Notes: generated from the sequence alone by a model not told the origin. A stretch of DNA of 64,000 nt from Corydoras sp. C115 (GCA_019802505.1 JAFMOC010000827.1:23298-87297); one strand, 5' to 3'. Counted from the first letter of the stretch, positions 23,176 through 34,556 are shown. Program-made: numbers and translations.

Positions 23176-23679
23176 AGTAAAATGATGAAACTTACGATAA
23201 CATTGATTATAATGAAAAAGCAATTTTAAACTGATGAGTTTTGAGTCCAGATTTAAAGATGTAGATGAAGATTTGTAAGATGTTTAAAAATGTTTGCATT
23301 ATTCTCACAAAAAGGACAGATCTCCGTTATCCTGACACTAACCTCCCCCAACTGTGATCAGATATCCTAAGTTGGAATTGTTTGAATCGTAAAGTATCAT
23401 TTTAGAGCTCAGAAAATCTCTAAATCTCACTGTAACTTTGTAGCACTTATAGTTAAATATAAATATTGTTGTCTGCAGCTGATGCATGTTTCAGAGATTT
23501 ACAAAAGAAAGGAAACATCATATTGTATTCAAAGTCACAGCTGATACTGCCCCAAAGAAAAACACTTACATGTGTGGCGTCTGAGGGACCTCCCTGTGCT
23601 GTGTGTATGCCTCTGGTTTCTTCCCACATCTAAAGACATGTTCTATTCTCAATGTTGATCTTAACAAAAGCTTCACTGA
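23176..23679. other. Unique-looking sequence, nothing recognised
   Basis: No gene supported. The sequence leads into the tRNA-Glu remnant. Confidence 0.4.
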
Positions 23680-23747
23680 TCCCTGACCGGGAATCGAACC
23701 CAGGCCACGGTGAGAGCACCGAATCCTAACCACTAGACCACCAGGGC
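23680..23747 (-). pseudogene. tRNA-Glu(CTC), shortened
   Basis: Minus strand: TGGTCTAGTGGTTAGGATTC, anticodon loop CTCTCAC, and T-arm CTGGGTTCGATTCCCGG. It is 68 nt where about 72 is expected, because bases are missing between the anticodon and T arms. The first acceptor pair is mismatched. Probably a pseudogene. Confidence 0.65.
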
Positions 23748-23808
23748 GATATCTGGCTGTGTTATTATTTTACATTAATGTGGAGATTAACTAAGCATGT
23801 AGGCACTT

Positions 23809-24158
23809 CCATCCATCCACCCATTATCTGCCGCATTATCCTCTATTACAGTCGTGGGGGTGGGGGGGGGGGGCCCATCCAGGGGAGAAAGTTTCGGACA
23901 CTGGGCAGATACACCCAGGACAGGGGGGCAATCTATCACTGAGCACACACTCGCTCACACAGACACTGTATGGGGCAATTTTGGAGAACTCAATTCACCT
24001 TGATCCATGTTTTTGGACTGTGGGAGGAAAAATGGAGAAACCCGGAGGAAACCCACACGGACACTGGGAGAACATGCAAACTCCACCCAGATTGGGATTC
24101 GAACCAGAAATCCCCAGCGCTGAGAGGAGAACATGTCAACCACTAAGCCATGTGGCAC
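23809..24158 (-). mobile_element. SINE-A copy, full length
   Basis: Tail CCATCCACC on this strand, a G-run near 23860, through to the tRNA-like head. Confidence 0.9.
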
Positions 24159-24168
24159 CCTAACCTTG

Positions 24169-24511
24169 AATCCATCCATTATCTTCCACTTATTTTGCGG
24201 ATGCAAACTTCCACTTTGCATTACTAGGGTGGGGGGGGGGGCGTTTCAGGCGCTGGGCAGATACACCCAGGACAGGGGGGGCAATCTATCACTGGACACA
24301 CACTCACTCACACACACACACACACACACACAAACACTCCATATGGGGCAATTTTGGAGAACTCAATTCACCTTGATCCATGTTTTTGGACTGTGGGAGG
24401 AAATCGGAGAACCCCCACGGACATGGGGAGAACATGCAAACGCCACCCAGATTGAGATTCGGACCAGGAATCCCCAGTGCTGAGAGGAGAACATGCCAAC
24501 CACTAAGCCAT
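24169..24511 (-). mobile_element. SINE-A copy, adjacent to the previous one
   Basis: Same orientation as the copy 11 bp upstream. It has an expanded CA repeat near 24311-24333 and a small duplication of the tail region. Confidence 0.88.
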
Positions 24512-25324
24512 TACAGTCTTACCTGGATTTCTCCAAAATGTGGAACGGGATTCACTTCAAACGGAGGTTCTGAGTGCTGAGCTCTTTTGATCTTTTATAT
24601 CAGCTCTTAGCCCTTTAACGTCCTGCTCAACCGTTTGGTAGAGCACATTTTCAGTCACTATATCTTATTGAAAACGTTGTTAAACTTAATTCAACCTGAT
24701 TGTGCCGTATCTACCATTCAGTAGAGACATGTTATGCAAGAAAAATTCACGAGGGGTCACTTTGTCTTTTAGTAATATGACGTTTAAGTTCACCTCCATA
24801 GACAAAGTCGGCAACCAGGAAAACAAGCCACACATTTGGACGTTTTTTAGCTGAATTTTCAAAGATAAGCATATTTTCTTTGCCCACCATTGATGATTTT
24901 TCCTGTACACTTGTTTGACTATTCAGTAAAGCGCATTAAATTCTTTTGGAACAAAACTGACTTATGACCGTTTATTGGAACTTAACAATAGTGTAGTTTG
25001 AAAGGCTTTAATAATCAGAATTATGTAACTTTTTACAGCATAAATATGTTTTATAAGGGTCAAATAACTTTTTAAAAAACGTTTACGGTAAACATAGATA
25101 CAGTATGCTTAGCTATAGTAATTAGAACTAACTTTTTGGTTTGAATTAAAAATCTCTGATCATTCATATTTTGTTTTTGTAACACATTTATTGTTATTAC
25201 ATGCAATATATTTAAATCTATTTATTTCACAAATTTTGTGGTTCTAACAAATTGTATGCTATTTTTCCCTTATTTATTATCCCTTATTTTATTATTATTA
25301 TTATTTTTAATTTATTTATTTATT

Positions 25325-25600
25325 CCATGTTCTCCCCGTGTTCGCGTGGGTTTCCTCCGGGTTCTCCGGTCTCCTCCCACAGTCCAAAAAAAAACATGGA
25401 TCAAGTCAATTGAGTTCTCCAAATTGCCCCATATAGAGTGTGTTTGTGTGCGTGTCTGTGTGTGCCCAGCGATAGATTGGCGCCCTGTCCTGGTGTATCT
25501 GCACAGCGCCTGAAATGTTCTCCCCTGGATGGGCATGGGGAACCCCCCCTCCCCCGCAACCCTAATATAGGATATAGTGGAAGAAAATGTATGAATGAAT
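25325..25600 (+). mobile_element. SINE-A copy, 5' truncated, in piggyBac
   Basis: It begins at the CCATGTTCTCC position and ends in ATGAATGAA. AATTTATTTATTTATT on both sides is the likely target duplication. Confidence 0.85.
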
Positions 25601-25984
25601 TTATTTATTTATTTTACAAATAATAGATGGACACAAAAATATTTAATGGTCCAAGACCACATTCTGTCTGATGTTGAGTCTGATGTTGATCTGAGTGATG
25701 ACGATTATAAAATAGAAGATCTAGATTATCTATGTTTTTTTTAGCCCATCCAAACAGTAGATTCTGGAGGAACATCTTTTGAGTCAATGGATGAAGAGGA
25801 CATAGTCTCAACAAGTTCATCTTCTTAACCGCCACCCCGTAAGAAAAAGATGAAAGAGGAAAAACTCCCTGAAAATAATTTCCCTAGAGGAGCCAGAGGA
25901 CATAAGTAACCCTACTTTACCCTTAGGCCTAAACAAAGACAGGGAGGAAATCTAGAAACATGAAGACATTGGGACATTCCAGGT

Positions 25985-26219
25985 TCCTGATTCAAGATTT
26001 GAGCCCCGTGATGCTGTGAAGACACCATTCCAGTACTTCAAAACACTCTTCACTGACAATATCATTGAACATATTGCGCAACAGACCAATCTGTATTCTG
26101 CTCAAGAGTTAAGGGAACCAATCAAAACTAGTCCACAAGAGATTGAAGAGCATTTGGCAAAGCTAATGCAATGTCTTAATGCAAACCAGCAATGCTTCAT
26201 AGCATACCACAAGAAATAA
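25985..26219 (+). pseudogene. piggyBac transposase N-terminal fragment
   Basis: The frame encodes DSRFEPRDAVKTPFQYFKTL, then FTDNIIEHIAQQTNLYSAQE and a stop at 26217. The pattern TPxQYFKxLFTDxIIEHIxxQTNLY is the start of the DDE_Tnp_1_7 (piggyBac/PGBD) domain. Acidic, Ser-rich sequence upstream (25650-25830, with DVESDVDLSDDD-type residues in broken frames) fits the usual N-terminus. The catalytic Asp residues and the C-terminal Cys-rich domain are not found, so it is non-functional. Confidence 0.6.
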
Positions 26220-26378
26220 CCTGGATCCAATGATGAGAAACCTGTTGTACATCACACAGTTTTCAAAGAGTATTTCAAACAGTTAACATGTTATTGCACT
26301 TCATTATTGCTTTTTTATTGTTGTTGTTATTATTTGTTAATGTTTTATTTTTATTATTGTTAAAATTTTCAGATTTTG

Positions 26379-26610
26379 GGGTGACACAGTGGCTTAGTTC
26401 TCCTTTCAGCGCTAGGGATTCCTGGTTCAAATCCCAATCTGGGTGGAGTTTCCATGCTGTCCCTATGTCCACGTGGGTTTCTTCCAGGTTCTGCAGTTTC
26501 CTCCCAGAGTCCAAAAACATGGATCAAGGTCAATTGAATTCTCCAAATTGCCCCATATAGAGTGTGTTTCGTGTGTGTGTGTGCGTGAGTGAGTGTGTGC
26601 CCAGCGATAG
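26379..26610 (+). mobile_element. SINE-A copy, 3' truncated, in piggyBac
   Basis: Head GGTGACACAGTGGCTTAG to GCCCAGCGATAG, where it stops abruptly. Confidence 0.85.
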
Positions 26611-26888
26611 AGCTCTCACAACCAGATGTTACATGACAACCTTGGACACATTCCACTGGTCTAAAAAGTAAAAAAAAAAAAAGTTAAGAAAACAAAGAGT
26701 TAACATGTCATTGCCCTTTGTTTAAATTTTTTTTTTGTATTTCTGGTTCTTGTTCTTAGTTTTACCATAGACTGTCATCTCAACCGTTTGGTAGAGGTGT
26801 GTATTTTGAAAACTGGGGGGGGTCTATTAAAAAAAAAACACCAATTGTTTTTATTAATTAATTAATTTATTTATTTATTTATTTTTCC

Positions 26889-27232
26889 GGCGGCATGGTG
26901 GCTTAGTGGTTAGCACGTTCGCCTCTCAGCACTAGGGATTCCCGGTTCGAATCCCCATCTGGGTGGAGTTTCCATGTTCTCCCCGTGTCTGCGTGGGTTT
27001 CCTCCGGGTTCTCCGGTTTCCTCCCACAGTCCAAAAACATGGATTAAGCGAATTGAATTCTCAAAATTGCCCCATATAGAGTGTGTTTGTGTGAGTGAGT
27101 GTGTGCCCAGTGATGGATTGGCGCCCTGTCCTGGGTCTATCTGCCCAGCGCCCGAGATGTTCTCCCCTGGATGGGCATGGGGAACCCCACCGCGACCCTA
27201 ATAGAGGATAAAGCGGGAGATAAGGAATGAAT
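26889..27232 (+). mobile_element. SINE-A copy, full length, in piggyBac
   Basis: Low divergence, from GGCGGCATGGTGGCTTAGTG to GATAAGGAATGAAT. It lies 44 bp inside the piggyBac right end. Confidence 0.92.
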
Positions 27233-27699
27233 ATTTTTTTTTCCTTTGCTTTTGTCTTGGTGAGGACATTAAAGGGTTAATGAAATATGAGCCTTCATCT
27301 AATAGCAGTTACAGTGTAGTTCCACCTCCAAACAGTTGGTGGTGGTATTGCATTAATTTTAAACGCTTCCCGCCAGGAAAATAAGTTGAAGAATACAAAC
27401 AAAAGGCAAACAGAAGCAGTTCGGGTGCTGAGAGTTCTGAAGAACTTAAAATGAATTTGTTTAATCTGTGTATTATTAGCAGAAGTGTAAGCTTTTCAAC
27501 TGTTTTCTAATGTTAATGATAATTTGAACAATAAGACAGGCAACAGGAACATGCCATAAGTTTATACCACAGAAGGGGCAGGAAGGAAGGAGCACATGGA
27601 GGCCTTTTGAGATCCAGATGTCGGATGTTCTCACAAGACAAAGGGAGTTTTATCTGGTGGGTTGAGTTTTAAACACACAGAAGGAGGAAAGTCCACCTA

Positions 27700-27894
27700 T
27701 AAGATTATATACAGAGACACGACCTCTGAGAACTGAGAGCTCTCTCATTAATTGTGGTTTTCTGTCATTGATGATTTTTCTGAACACTTTGCTTTTTATT
27801 CAGTAACTCGCTTTAAATTATTTTGGAACGAAACCGCTGACTTCTAGCTGTTTATTGGAACGTAAAAGAAGATAAAGTCCAGTTCAACACTGAA
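27700..27894 (+). promoter_or_regulatory. Candidate promoter and first exon, copy 1
   Basis: CCTATAAGATTATATAC (TATA-like, near 27697-27713) is followed by AGCTCTCTCATTAATTGTGG, TTGGAACG and CACTGAAG, then GTGAGG, a good splice donor at 27894/27895. A related unit ends the same way (GAAG then GTGAG) at 29265. A third, donor-less relative lies at 24885-25000. The orientation fits a 5' non-coding exon of the zinc-finger gene at 30.7 kb. An LTR origin is also possible. Inference only. Confidence 0.35.
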
Positions 27895-28058
27895 GGTGAG
27901 GTCTTTATTAAACTCCCTGAATAATTATAGTGTTTGAAAACCTGTTCAAAGATTTCAGAACTTGTTCTTTCTTGTTATCTTTGCATGATGTTGATAACTT
28001 AAAGGATTTTTGTGAATGCAGTGTAATTAGGAATAAAATATTTTTGTACATTTGATAC

Positions 28059-28063
<5 letters not shown>

Positions 28064-28146
<83 letters not shown>
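28064..28146. repeat. (CT)n(TA)n microsatellite
   Basis: About 47 bp of CT followed by about 36 bp of TA repeats. Confidence 0.95.
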
Positions 28147-28148
<2 letters not shown>

Positions 28149-28189
28149 TTCACGATATATTTCAGGAAGAAATTAGAATAAAGATGTCC

Positions 28190-28395
28190 AAACTGAACAT
28201 GAACCTCCTTTAACAAAGGCTTATGTAGAGATGTGGGTCAGTGATAGACAACTTGCTTTCAGCGTTCTGCATTTCCATCAAGAGAACTTTATAGCTGCTT
28301 CTGCTTATAATATTGTATAATCTTGATTAATGAAGCTTACATCTCATGTCTTTAATATTAAATCTTAACCTGTTTTCAAGAAAAATACTAATATT
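28190..28395. repeat. Direct duplication, copy 1 (pairs with 28657-28865)
   Basis: TCCAAACTGAAC-TGAACCTC, ATGTGGGTCAGTGATAGA and CATCTCATGTCTTTAATATT recur about 467 bp downstream. A SINE-A fragment sits between the copies. Confidence 0.88.
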
Positions 28396-28410
28396 AAAAC
28401 TTTACATATA

Positions 28411-28655
28411 TTCCCGGTTCGAATCCCAATCTGGGTGGAGTTTCCATGTTCTCCCCATGTCTCCTGGTTTTCTCCCACAGTCCAAAAACATGGATCAAGG
28501 TCAATTGAGTTCTCCAAATAGCCCCATATAGAGTGTGTCTGTGTGAGTGTGTGCCCAGTGATAGGTTGGCACCCTGTCCTGGTTGTATCTGCCCAGTGCC
28601 CGAAACGTTTTCTCCTGGATGGGCATGGGGAACCCCGAAGATAATGGATGGATGG
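28411..28655 (+). mobile_element. SINE-A copy, truncated at both the head and an internal site
   Basis: It starts at the box B (TTCCCGGTTCGAATCCC) and ends GATAATGGATGGATGG. It lies exactly between the two direct duplicate copies. Confidence 0.88.
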
Positions 28656-28656
28656 T

Positions 28657-28865
28657 TCCAAACTGAACACGAACCTCATACAACAAAGCACAAGGGCTTA
28701 TGTAGAGGAGATGTGGGTCAGTGATAGAGAACTTGTTTTCAGCATTCTGCATTTCCATCAAGAGAACTCTATAGCTGCTTCTGCTTATAATATTACATAA
28801 TCTTTATTAATGAAGCTTACATCTCATGTCTTTAATATTATATCTGAACGCATTTTTAAGAAAAA
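28657..28865. repeat. Direct duplication, copy 2 (pairs with 28190-28395)
   Basis: Same sequence as copy 1 with short indels. A TA/GT-rich microsatellite patch (28868-28993) follows. Confidence 0.88.
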
Positions 28866-28949
28866 ATCTTGATATATATATATATTTATAGTCATTTATA
28901 TACGACTATATATATATTTGTGTGTTTAGTCATTTAGCAGACGACTAAA

Positions 28950-28984
<35 letters not shown>

Positions 28985-29184
28985 GTATGATCCACTGCAC
29001 TGTAAAACATTATAGGACATTGTCTGTTGTCTGGAGGGATGCAAGTCACACCCACCTGAAGGACTTGTATGAACTAAAAAGCGAACTTGGGGCAGAGCTC
29101 TCGGGGGATAGCAACGAGTTGCTATCGTCCATATTTTTCATTGTTTGATATTTTACACTGTATTTTCAGTATTGCACATTAAAT

Positions 29185-29266
29185 ATTTTGGGAACTACTG
29201 CTGGCTCCTGTCGCTTATTTGAACGCAACATTTTTATCAGATAAAATCTAGTTTATTACAGAAGGT
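29185..29266 (+). promoter_or_regulatory. Candidate first exon end with donor, copy 2
   Basis: TTATTTGAACGCAAC, GATAAAATCTAGTTTATTAC and AGAAG are followed by GTGAGAT, a consensus donor. Sequence after the donor (CTTACTGAAGGTTAATTA) also resembles that after copy 1. It may serve the zinc-finger exon beginning at 30749. Confidence 0.3.
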
Positions 29267-29299
29267 GAGATTGAGACTGAACTGAACTTACTGAAGGTT

Positions 29300-30740
29300 A
29301 ATTATATGTGGTATAATCAGCATGTAAATCAAACTAGAATGTGGATCTTGTTCTATATGATGTTGTTTATAGTATTAATAACTTTAACTGTTAATGTGAA
29401 TGTACTGTAATCTGAAACAATCAAATATAAAGTTACATGTTCAGGATTTCCTCATAATTGTGGAGATCTGCAGATGCGTGTTGTAGCTTTGTAGCTGATG
29501 TTTGTGTGATGTTGTGGATTCGCTGCTGCAACAGGTAAATAAATCACACTGCAGTGCACATTATTCAGAAAAATACTCATTACTTCATTATTTTATCCTG
29601 AACAAACACCCTGAACACGTCACCAGTCTGGGTGAGATCAATTACCACAATGCCACCATGAAAAATTATCCTATAAATATATTAATAGTTTTAAGATAAA
29701 CTTATAGCAATCATATAATGATAAAATACAAAAAGCTTAAACTAATCAAATAAAGAAAAACAATAATAAAATTATATGTATATTGTTATTGTTTGTTTGT
29801 TACTGCTCTATTATTATTATTTAGAGAGAAAAGAAATCTGAACCTCAGGAAAAGTTGGGACAGAACTGAAAATTCATATTAAAATACAATTTTGTGTTGT
29901 CTTTATTTTCTTTGAGATTTATTACATTACAGACAGATTGAACCAGACAGAAGAAAAATCATGTTTTCTCTGGTGAACATAATTTCATTTGCAATTAAGC
30001 AGCTATTTCTAGTAATGAATTTAAAAAACTAAATAATGTTAACAAAAAAATAATAATTATTAAGTTAAGTAAAAATTAAGTAATAAAAAATGTTTACATT
30101 GACAACATCGTACTGTTGCACATATTAAGACGTGTTTGCAGGAGGAATGAAACTAAATAACACCTTTGATCTACATCTTTAAAGTGTGCTGAAAAGCAAC
30201 ACCAAATGTTGAATGCTTTACCATCCCAACAGTTTTTGGAATGTGTTTTAAGTCTAAAGTGCAGGAATGAATGCTTATTAACAAATAAAATAAAGTGGAC
30301 CTGACAAAAACATCAAATATCTCATGTTCATACTGTCTAAAGTAAAAAGTCAAATTAGCATTTTTAGATTTTTTTTAATTTTTTTTCATTTAGATGTTAT
30401 TTTATCTATAGTTAACACAAACATATATTCAGAATAAGATAAGATAATCCAATCCTTCATTGGTCCCACAATGGGAAATCACATTCTTAGAAGCAGAAGT
30501 GACATCAATTGGGAACGTTAAAGACACATCTATAAATAATGGGTTATATCTCATGATATTGTTTGTTTATTTAAAGTAATTGTAATTTGAATGCATGAAA
30601 TTGTTCTACCTGGAGTCAGTAAATAATTGCGTATTTTGTAAAAATAATAATGTTTTCTAAACTTTTGCCATTATTTCTGCAAATCAGGTAACTTAATTAG
30701 TGTTTTATTTCTTTATGGTTTTGATAATTACATTTTTTTT
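29300..30740. other. AT-rich presumed intron
   Basis: No coding frame is supported. A LINE-like 3' tail lies at 30437-30500 and the stretch ends in a polypyrimidine tract with CAG at 30746-30748. Confidence 0.4.
30437..30500 (-). mobile_element. LINE 3' tail remnant
   Basis: AGATAAGATAATCC followed by ATTGGTCCCACAATGGG matches, on the minus strand, the familiar end of a fish CR1/Rex1-group 3' UTR with a GATAA-type tail. Only about 60 bp remains. Confidence 0.4.
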
Positions 30741-30748
30741 TTTTTCAG

Positions 30749-31452
30749 GTTTTGTGCTAATTCAAGCAGGACACTATTGTTTCACCTGAACCTGAACATA
30801 TTTAAAAGACAAAATAGAAAGTCTGTGGAAATTTTTCTTTTTCTTGTTGGAGAAATAACATGTCAACATCAGCGCATTCGTAAAAGAAAAAAATATATTT
30901 CTGCCTACAGGAAAACATTTTTCAGCATGAACATGAGCACATCCACAAAGAAGATTAAATATATTGCGACATGCAGTGTGAAAGGAGTTTCTGTTCTTCT
31001 TCTAAGACACCAGGGTGTTCACACAGATGAACAACCACATTCCAGCTCACAGTTTGAAAAGAGTAACAGTCCACAGTTACTACCTGACCAACACCAGCAC
31101 ATTCACACAAAAGAAAAAACACTAATGTGTACACAATGTGGAAAAAGTTTTACTCACAAACGATTTACTACTAAGTATTATCTTAAAGATCACCAGCGCA
31201 TTCACACAGGAGAAAAAACATATTGCTGCTCACAGTGTGGAAAGAGTTTTAATCAAAAGTATCAACTTAAAGAACACCATTATATTCACACGGGGAAAAA
31301 AACATATCCCTGCTCACATTGTGAAAAGAGTTTTACCAAACCGAATATTCTTACAAAACATATGCATATTCATACAGGAGTTAAACAATATGTGTGCCCA
31401 CAGTGTGGAAAATGTTTTAGTCAGAATGGTCATCTTAAACGACATCAGAGTG
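30749..31452 (+). pseudogene. C2H2 zinc-finger exon, 5' part of a split gene
   Basis: A long T tract and CAG at 30746-30748 give a strong acceptor. The frame is open from there through the ATG at 30777 to a stop at 31683. The first 110 residues contain only decayed finger remnants (HQGVHTDEQPHS, HQHIHTKEKTL). Four fingers follow: the first has about five extra residues between its Cys and His halves (THKRFTTKYYLKDH), two are normal, and the fourth is cut after RHQS by unrelated sequence. The finger pattern resumes at 32316 in another frame. DNA binding is the family role. The decayed fingers and the interruption make a functional product doubtful. Confidence 0.6.
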
Positions 31453-32318
31453 TAACCTTGGCTACAAAAAGAATTATCCCACATAGGCCTAAATACCCAT
31501 GTAGTTTGAGCCAAAATCACACAACACCTTTTATAGGATCGGGACAGTGTATCCATAGGCAACTTCAGACCCTGATGTATACAGTTGCTCAGACAATTTA
31601 TTTAATGAAAACGAAAACAAGCGCAGAAACACAATCTCATCCCGCTTTCCCTATCTTCAGGAGAGAAGTGGGCGTGTGCGGGTAAGCGCGCGTGTGCGTG
31701 AGAGGCGAGTGTGTATGTGTGTGTGTGTGTGTGTGTGTGGGTGTGATCGTGTGCGTGTGTGTGTGCGCGAGACAAACAAGTCCAGATCAAAATTGTTCCG
31801 CAGTCTTTACCCTTGTGGAGTAAGGGAGAGTTAGTAGAAGCGAGTTTAATCCGGAGTATCATGTAATGGAGAGACGCGGCGGTCTCTCCCGTAAAACCCC
31901 TTTCGCTCACCGATACAGCACAGAAAGTTGGATGCGCACAGGGAACCTCATCCAGCCAAATACGATCCTCCTGAAGATAGTCCAGTACCAAAACACGGTG
32001 CAAAAACTAGCGTGCGTCGCTGATCAGTCACCAAAAAAAAACACGCTCCTCAGGTCCGTAACACAGTCCCAAACGCTCCGACCATGCTGTCTTTCCCTTG
32101 ACTTCCCCCGGGGCGTTTCCGATGATCCAATGAGTATTTGAATGATCCCGTGACGTCACCATGAGAATTTTTATAAGATACATAGGATAGATACATTTCT
32201 TGTGGAGACTGCTAAATTATTACCCTCATTCCAACAGAGCATGGAAGCAGCCTTTTATACTTTCACTTACAAATATCAACATTAATGACATTTTTTTATT
32301 TTTTACTGTGATCGTCAC
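31453..32318. mobile_element. Insertion of about 0.87 kb splitting the zinc-finger exon
   Basis: The finger sequence stops at CATCAGAGT and resumes at AGAGTATTCACACTGG in the position expected for the same His-X3-His helix end. What lies between is unlike the surroundings: a GT microsatellite (31697-31766) and a CpG-rich part (31840-32160, with GACGCGGCGGTCTCTCCCG and GTGACGTCACC). AGAGT at both junctions could be a short target duplication. I found no terminal repeats or transposase. An LTR-like fragment is one possibility. Confidence 0.45.
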
Positions 32319-32946
32319 AAGAGTATTCACACTGGAGAAAAACCACGTGTGTTCACAGTGTGGAAAGAGTTTTACTCAGCAGAATTGTCTTAAAGCACAC
32401 CAACACATTCACACAGGAGAAAAACCATATTGCTGCTCACAGTGTGGAAAGAGTTTTACTCAGAAGAGCAATCTTAAAGTACACCAGCGCATTCACACAG
32501 GAGAAAAAACATATTCCTGCTCACAATGTGGAAAGAGTTTTATTAAACAGAATCATCTTAACATACACCAGCTCATTCACACGGGAGAAAAACCCTATTC
32601 CTGCTCACAGTGTGGAAAGAGTTTTAATAAAGAGTGTAACCTTACACAACATCTGCACATTCACACAGGAGTGAAACCATATATGTGCTCACAGTTTGGA
32701 AAATGTTTTATTCAACAGAATTCTCTTAAAGTACACCAGCACATTCACACAGGAGAAAAACCATATTCCTGCTCACAATGTGGAAAGAGTTTCTCTCAAC
32801 AGAGTAGTCTTACGCAACATCTGCTCATTCATACAGGAGTGAAACCATATATGTGCTCACAGTGTGGAAAATGTTTTAGTCAGCAGAATCATCTTAAAAA
32901 ACATCATCGTACTCACACAGGAATAGAAACTCTTTCCAGCTCTTAG
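32316..32946 (+). pseudogene. C2H2 zinc-finger exon, 3' part of a split gene, 7 fingers
   Basis: Seven consecutive fingers with TGEKP or TGVKP linkers run to a stop at 32944-32946. Finger 5 has lost its second Cys (CSQFGKCF) and should not bind zinc. The others keep C2H2. Helix residues -1/3/6 include Q/C/A, Q/N/V, K/H/I, K/N/Q, Q/S/Q and Q/H/K. Frame-open sequence upstream (from 32200) is not finger-like. Together with 30749-31452 it would have made a protein of about 11 fingers. If splicing skips the insertion a product is possible, but I favour a pseudogene. Confidence 0.65.
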
Positions 32947-33644
32947 TAGTCAGGTTTTTATCCAATTTTTTGTAAACATTGTTTTTATAAGTTTTGAGCA
33001 GAAACAAAACTACAATCATAAAAACAAGCATAATATGACCAAGGCCACCATAACAATGTCCAGAATACATCTAGATATGCAGATGCTCTAAGCAACTTTG
33101 GGCATTTTGTTATTAAAAATTTGTTATTGAATATTTGTTAATTGAAAAGAGTAATACTGTGTGAAATATGAGGTAGAAAAGTTTAGTACTTTAATCCACC
33201 ACCTTTTAAATGTTATAAAAAAAAGTTTGCTGATAATGGAACAGTCAAGGACCTTTCATGATGTAGTGGAAAGTAAAAAAAAAAATATCTAAAAACTAAG
33301 GATTTTACTGATTCAGAAACATGTATATATTCATTTTATTAACCTTTATAATCCTTTATAAATATATAAAGGTTAAAGAATAAAAAACCTAAAGGTTAGA
33401 TAATAAAACTATTTTGTTAAAACCAGCTGTGGTGTTCCAAGAGATACAACTCCAGAAGGGCTGGATTTGATTTAATGATGAACCTTCTGTAATAGAGGAT
33501 CTGCACATGTAGAATCATTAGAGTACAGTTAGATTTAGAGATATGGGAGGTCAGGTTTTATTTAAGTTTGAATGATTAAGGTTTTACATGTTTTACTTTT
33601 CCCCTTTATTATTAAAAAAAACATTGTCCGTTCTTATATTTTTA

Positions 33645-34355
33645 TGGAGTCAATAAAATTTGTTTCTATATGTAACCAATTATTTTGATTTTTATATTGT
33701 ATAACTGAAAGTCACAACCTGAACATTGAAACTGATTCTCCTCAGCTGTGATCAATAAACATCAAACTTTGGATTAAACTGTGTCTCTGTGAGTTTTCTC
33801 CAGAAATGAAATATGTCCTTCCACATTTTTAGTGTTATCACTTACAAAAAGTGGGAGCTTTATCATTTTCCCTTCCTTCCAAACCAACACGAGAGTAGAG
33901 TGAATAATAAATAAATCATTGGCTTCAGATGCATCTGTGTCTCAGCTTAATCATGCTACAGTAGAGTGTGTGTGTGTGTGTGTGTGTTAGGATTTTGGGG
34001 CATTAATCAGCCTCGTATCGGTATATAAAATACAGATATTTATTATATCTATTATTATTCTATATATTATATCTAATTATATATATTTAGACATCTTGTC
34101 CTTGTGTCAACACGCTGCGACTAAATGTTATACGTTTCACATCCTAACTGACACCCTTACACATTTTAGTTTTCTACTATACCATTTGGGACAAGAGGGT
34201 ATGTTTCTGTTTACAAATACAGTGTAAGAATAAACCTTGTTTAGAGAAAACTGATAGAATCGTGTCAACCACTAATTCCATCGCATCATCTCTGGTTGTT
34301 TTAGGTCAAAATTACTCAATGTCCAATGACCCTTAAATTGTTGGTAAGACCTTAC
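33645..34355. repeat. Second inverted duplication, left arm
   Basis: About 0.7 kb, inverted and about 90% similar by eye to 36783-37505. It contains ATCAATAAACATCAAACTTT (a possible polyA signal of the upstream zinc-finger gene), a GT repeat, ATTAATCAGCCTCGTATCGG, and ends with TGGTAAGACCTTACCC. Confidence 0.85.
33800..33990. repeat. Direct repeat, pairs with 34358-34550
   Basis: GAAATATGT-CTT-CACATTTT, AAGTGGGA-CTTTATCATT and TTGGCTTCAGATGCATCTGT recur about 560 bp downstream in the same orientation. A third, inverted relative lies at about 37185-37350 in the right arm. Confidence 0.85.
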
Positions 34356-34556
34356 CCTGAAATTAAATATGTTCTTTCACATTTTTACTGTTACAAACAG
34401 TATTCCATAAAAAAGTGGGAACTTTATCATTTTCCCTCCCACCCACCTCCAAACCAACACGATGTAGAGTGAATAATAAATGAATCATTGGCTTCAGATG
34501 CATCTGTGTCCCAGCTCAATCATGCTACCATTCAGTGTGTGTGTGTTAGGCGTTCT

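Larger units (their letters stand above)
24611..27276 (+). mobile_element. Decayed piggyBac-type transposon with nested SINEs
   Basis: The left end CCCTTTAACGTCC (24611) and the right end GGACATTAAAGGG (27276) are inverted copies with one mismatch. TTAA follows the right end and TTAG precedes the left end, as expected for piggyBac integration at TTAA with one later mutation. Inside is a short piece of piggyBac-like transposase frame (26016-26219). Three SINE-A copies (25325, 26379, 26889) are nested in it. CTCAACCGTTTGGTAGAG occurs near both ends in the same orientation. Confidence 0.65.

Noticed and set aside
24686..24910. Minus-strand frame ending in LKDKVTPREFFLHNMSLLNG
   Set aside because: I considered a piggyBac C-terminus, but the motifs do not fit and it opposes the transposase fragment's strand. 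Not supported.
31602..32003. Minus-strand frame with a His-Thr repeat
   Set aside because: The repeat is the translated GT microsatellite and the rest shows no recognisable domain.
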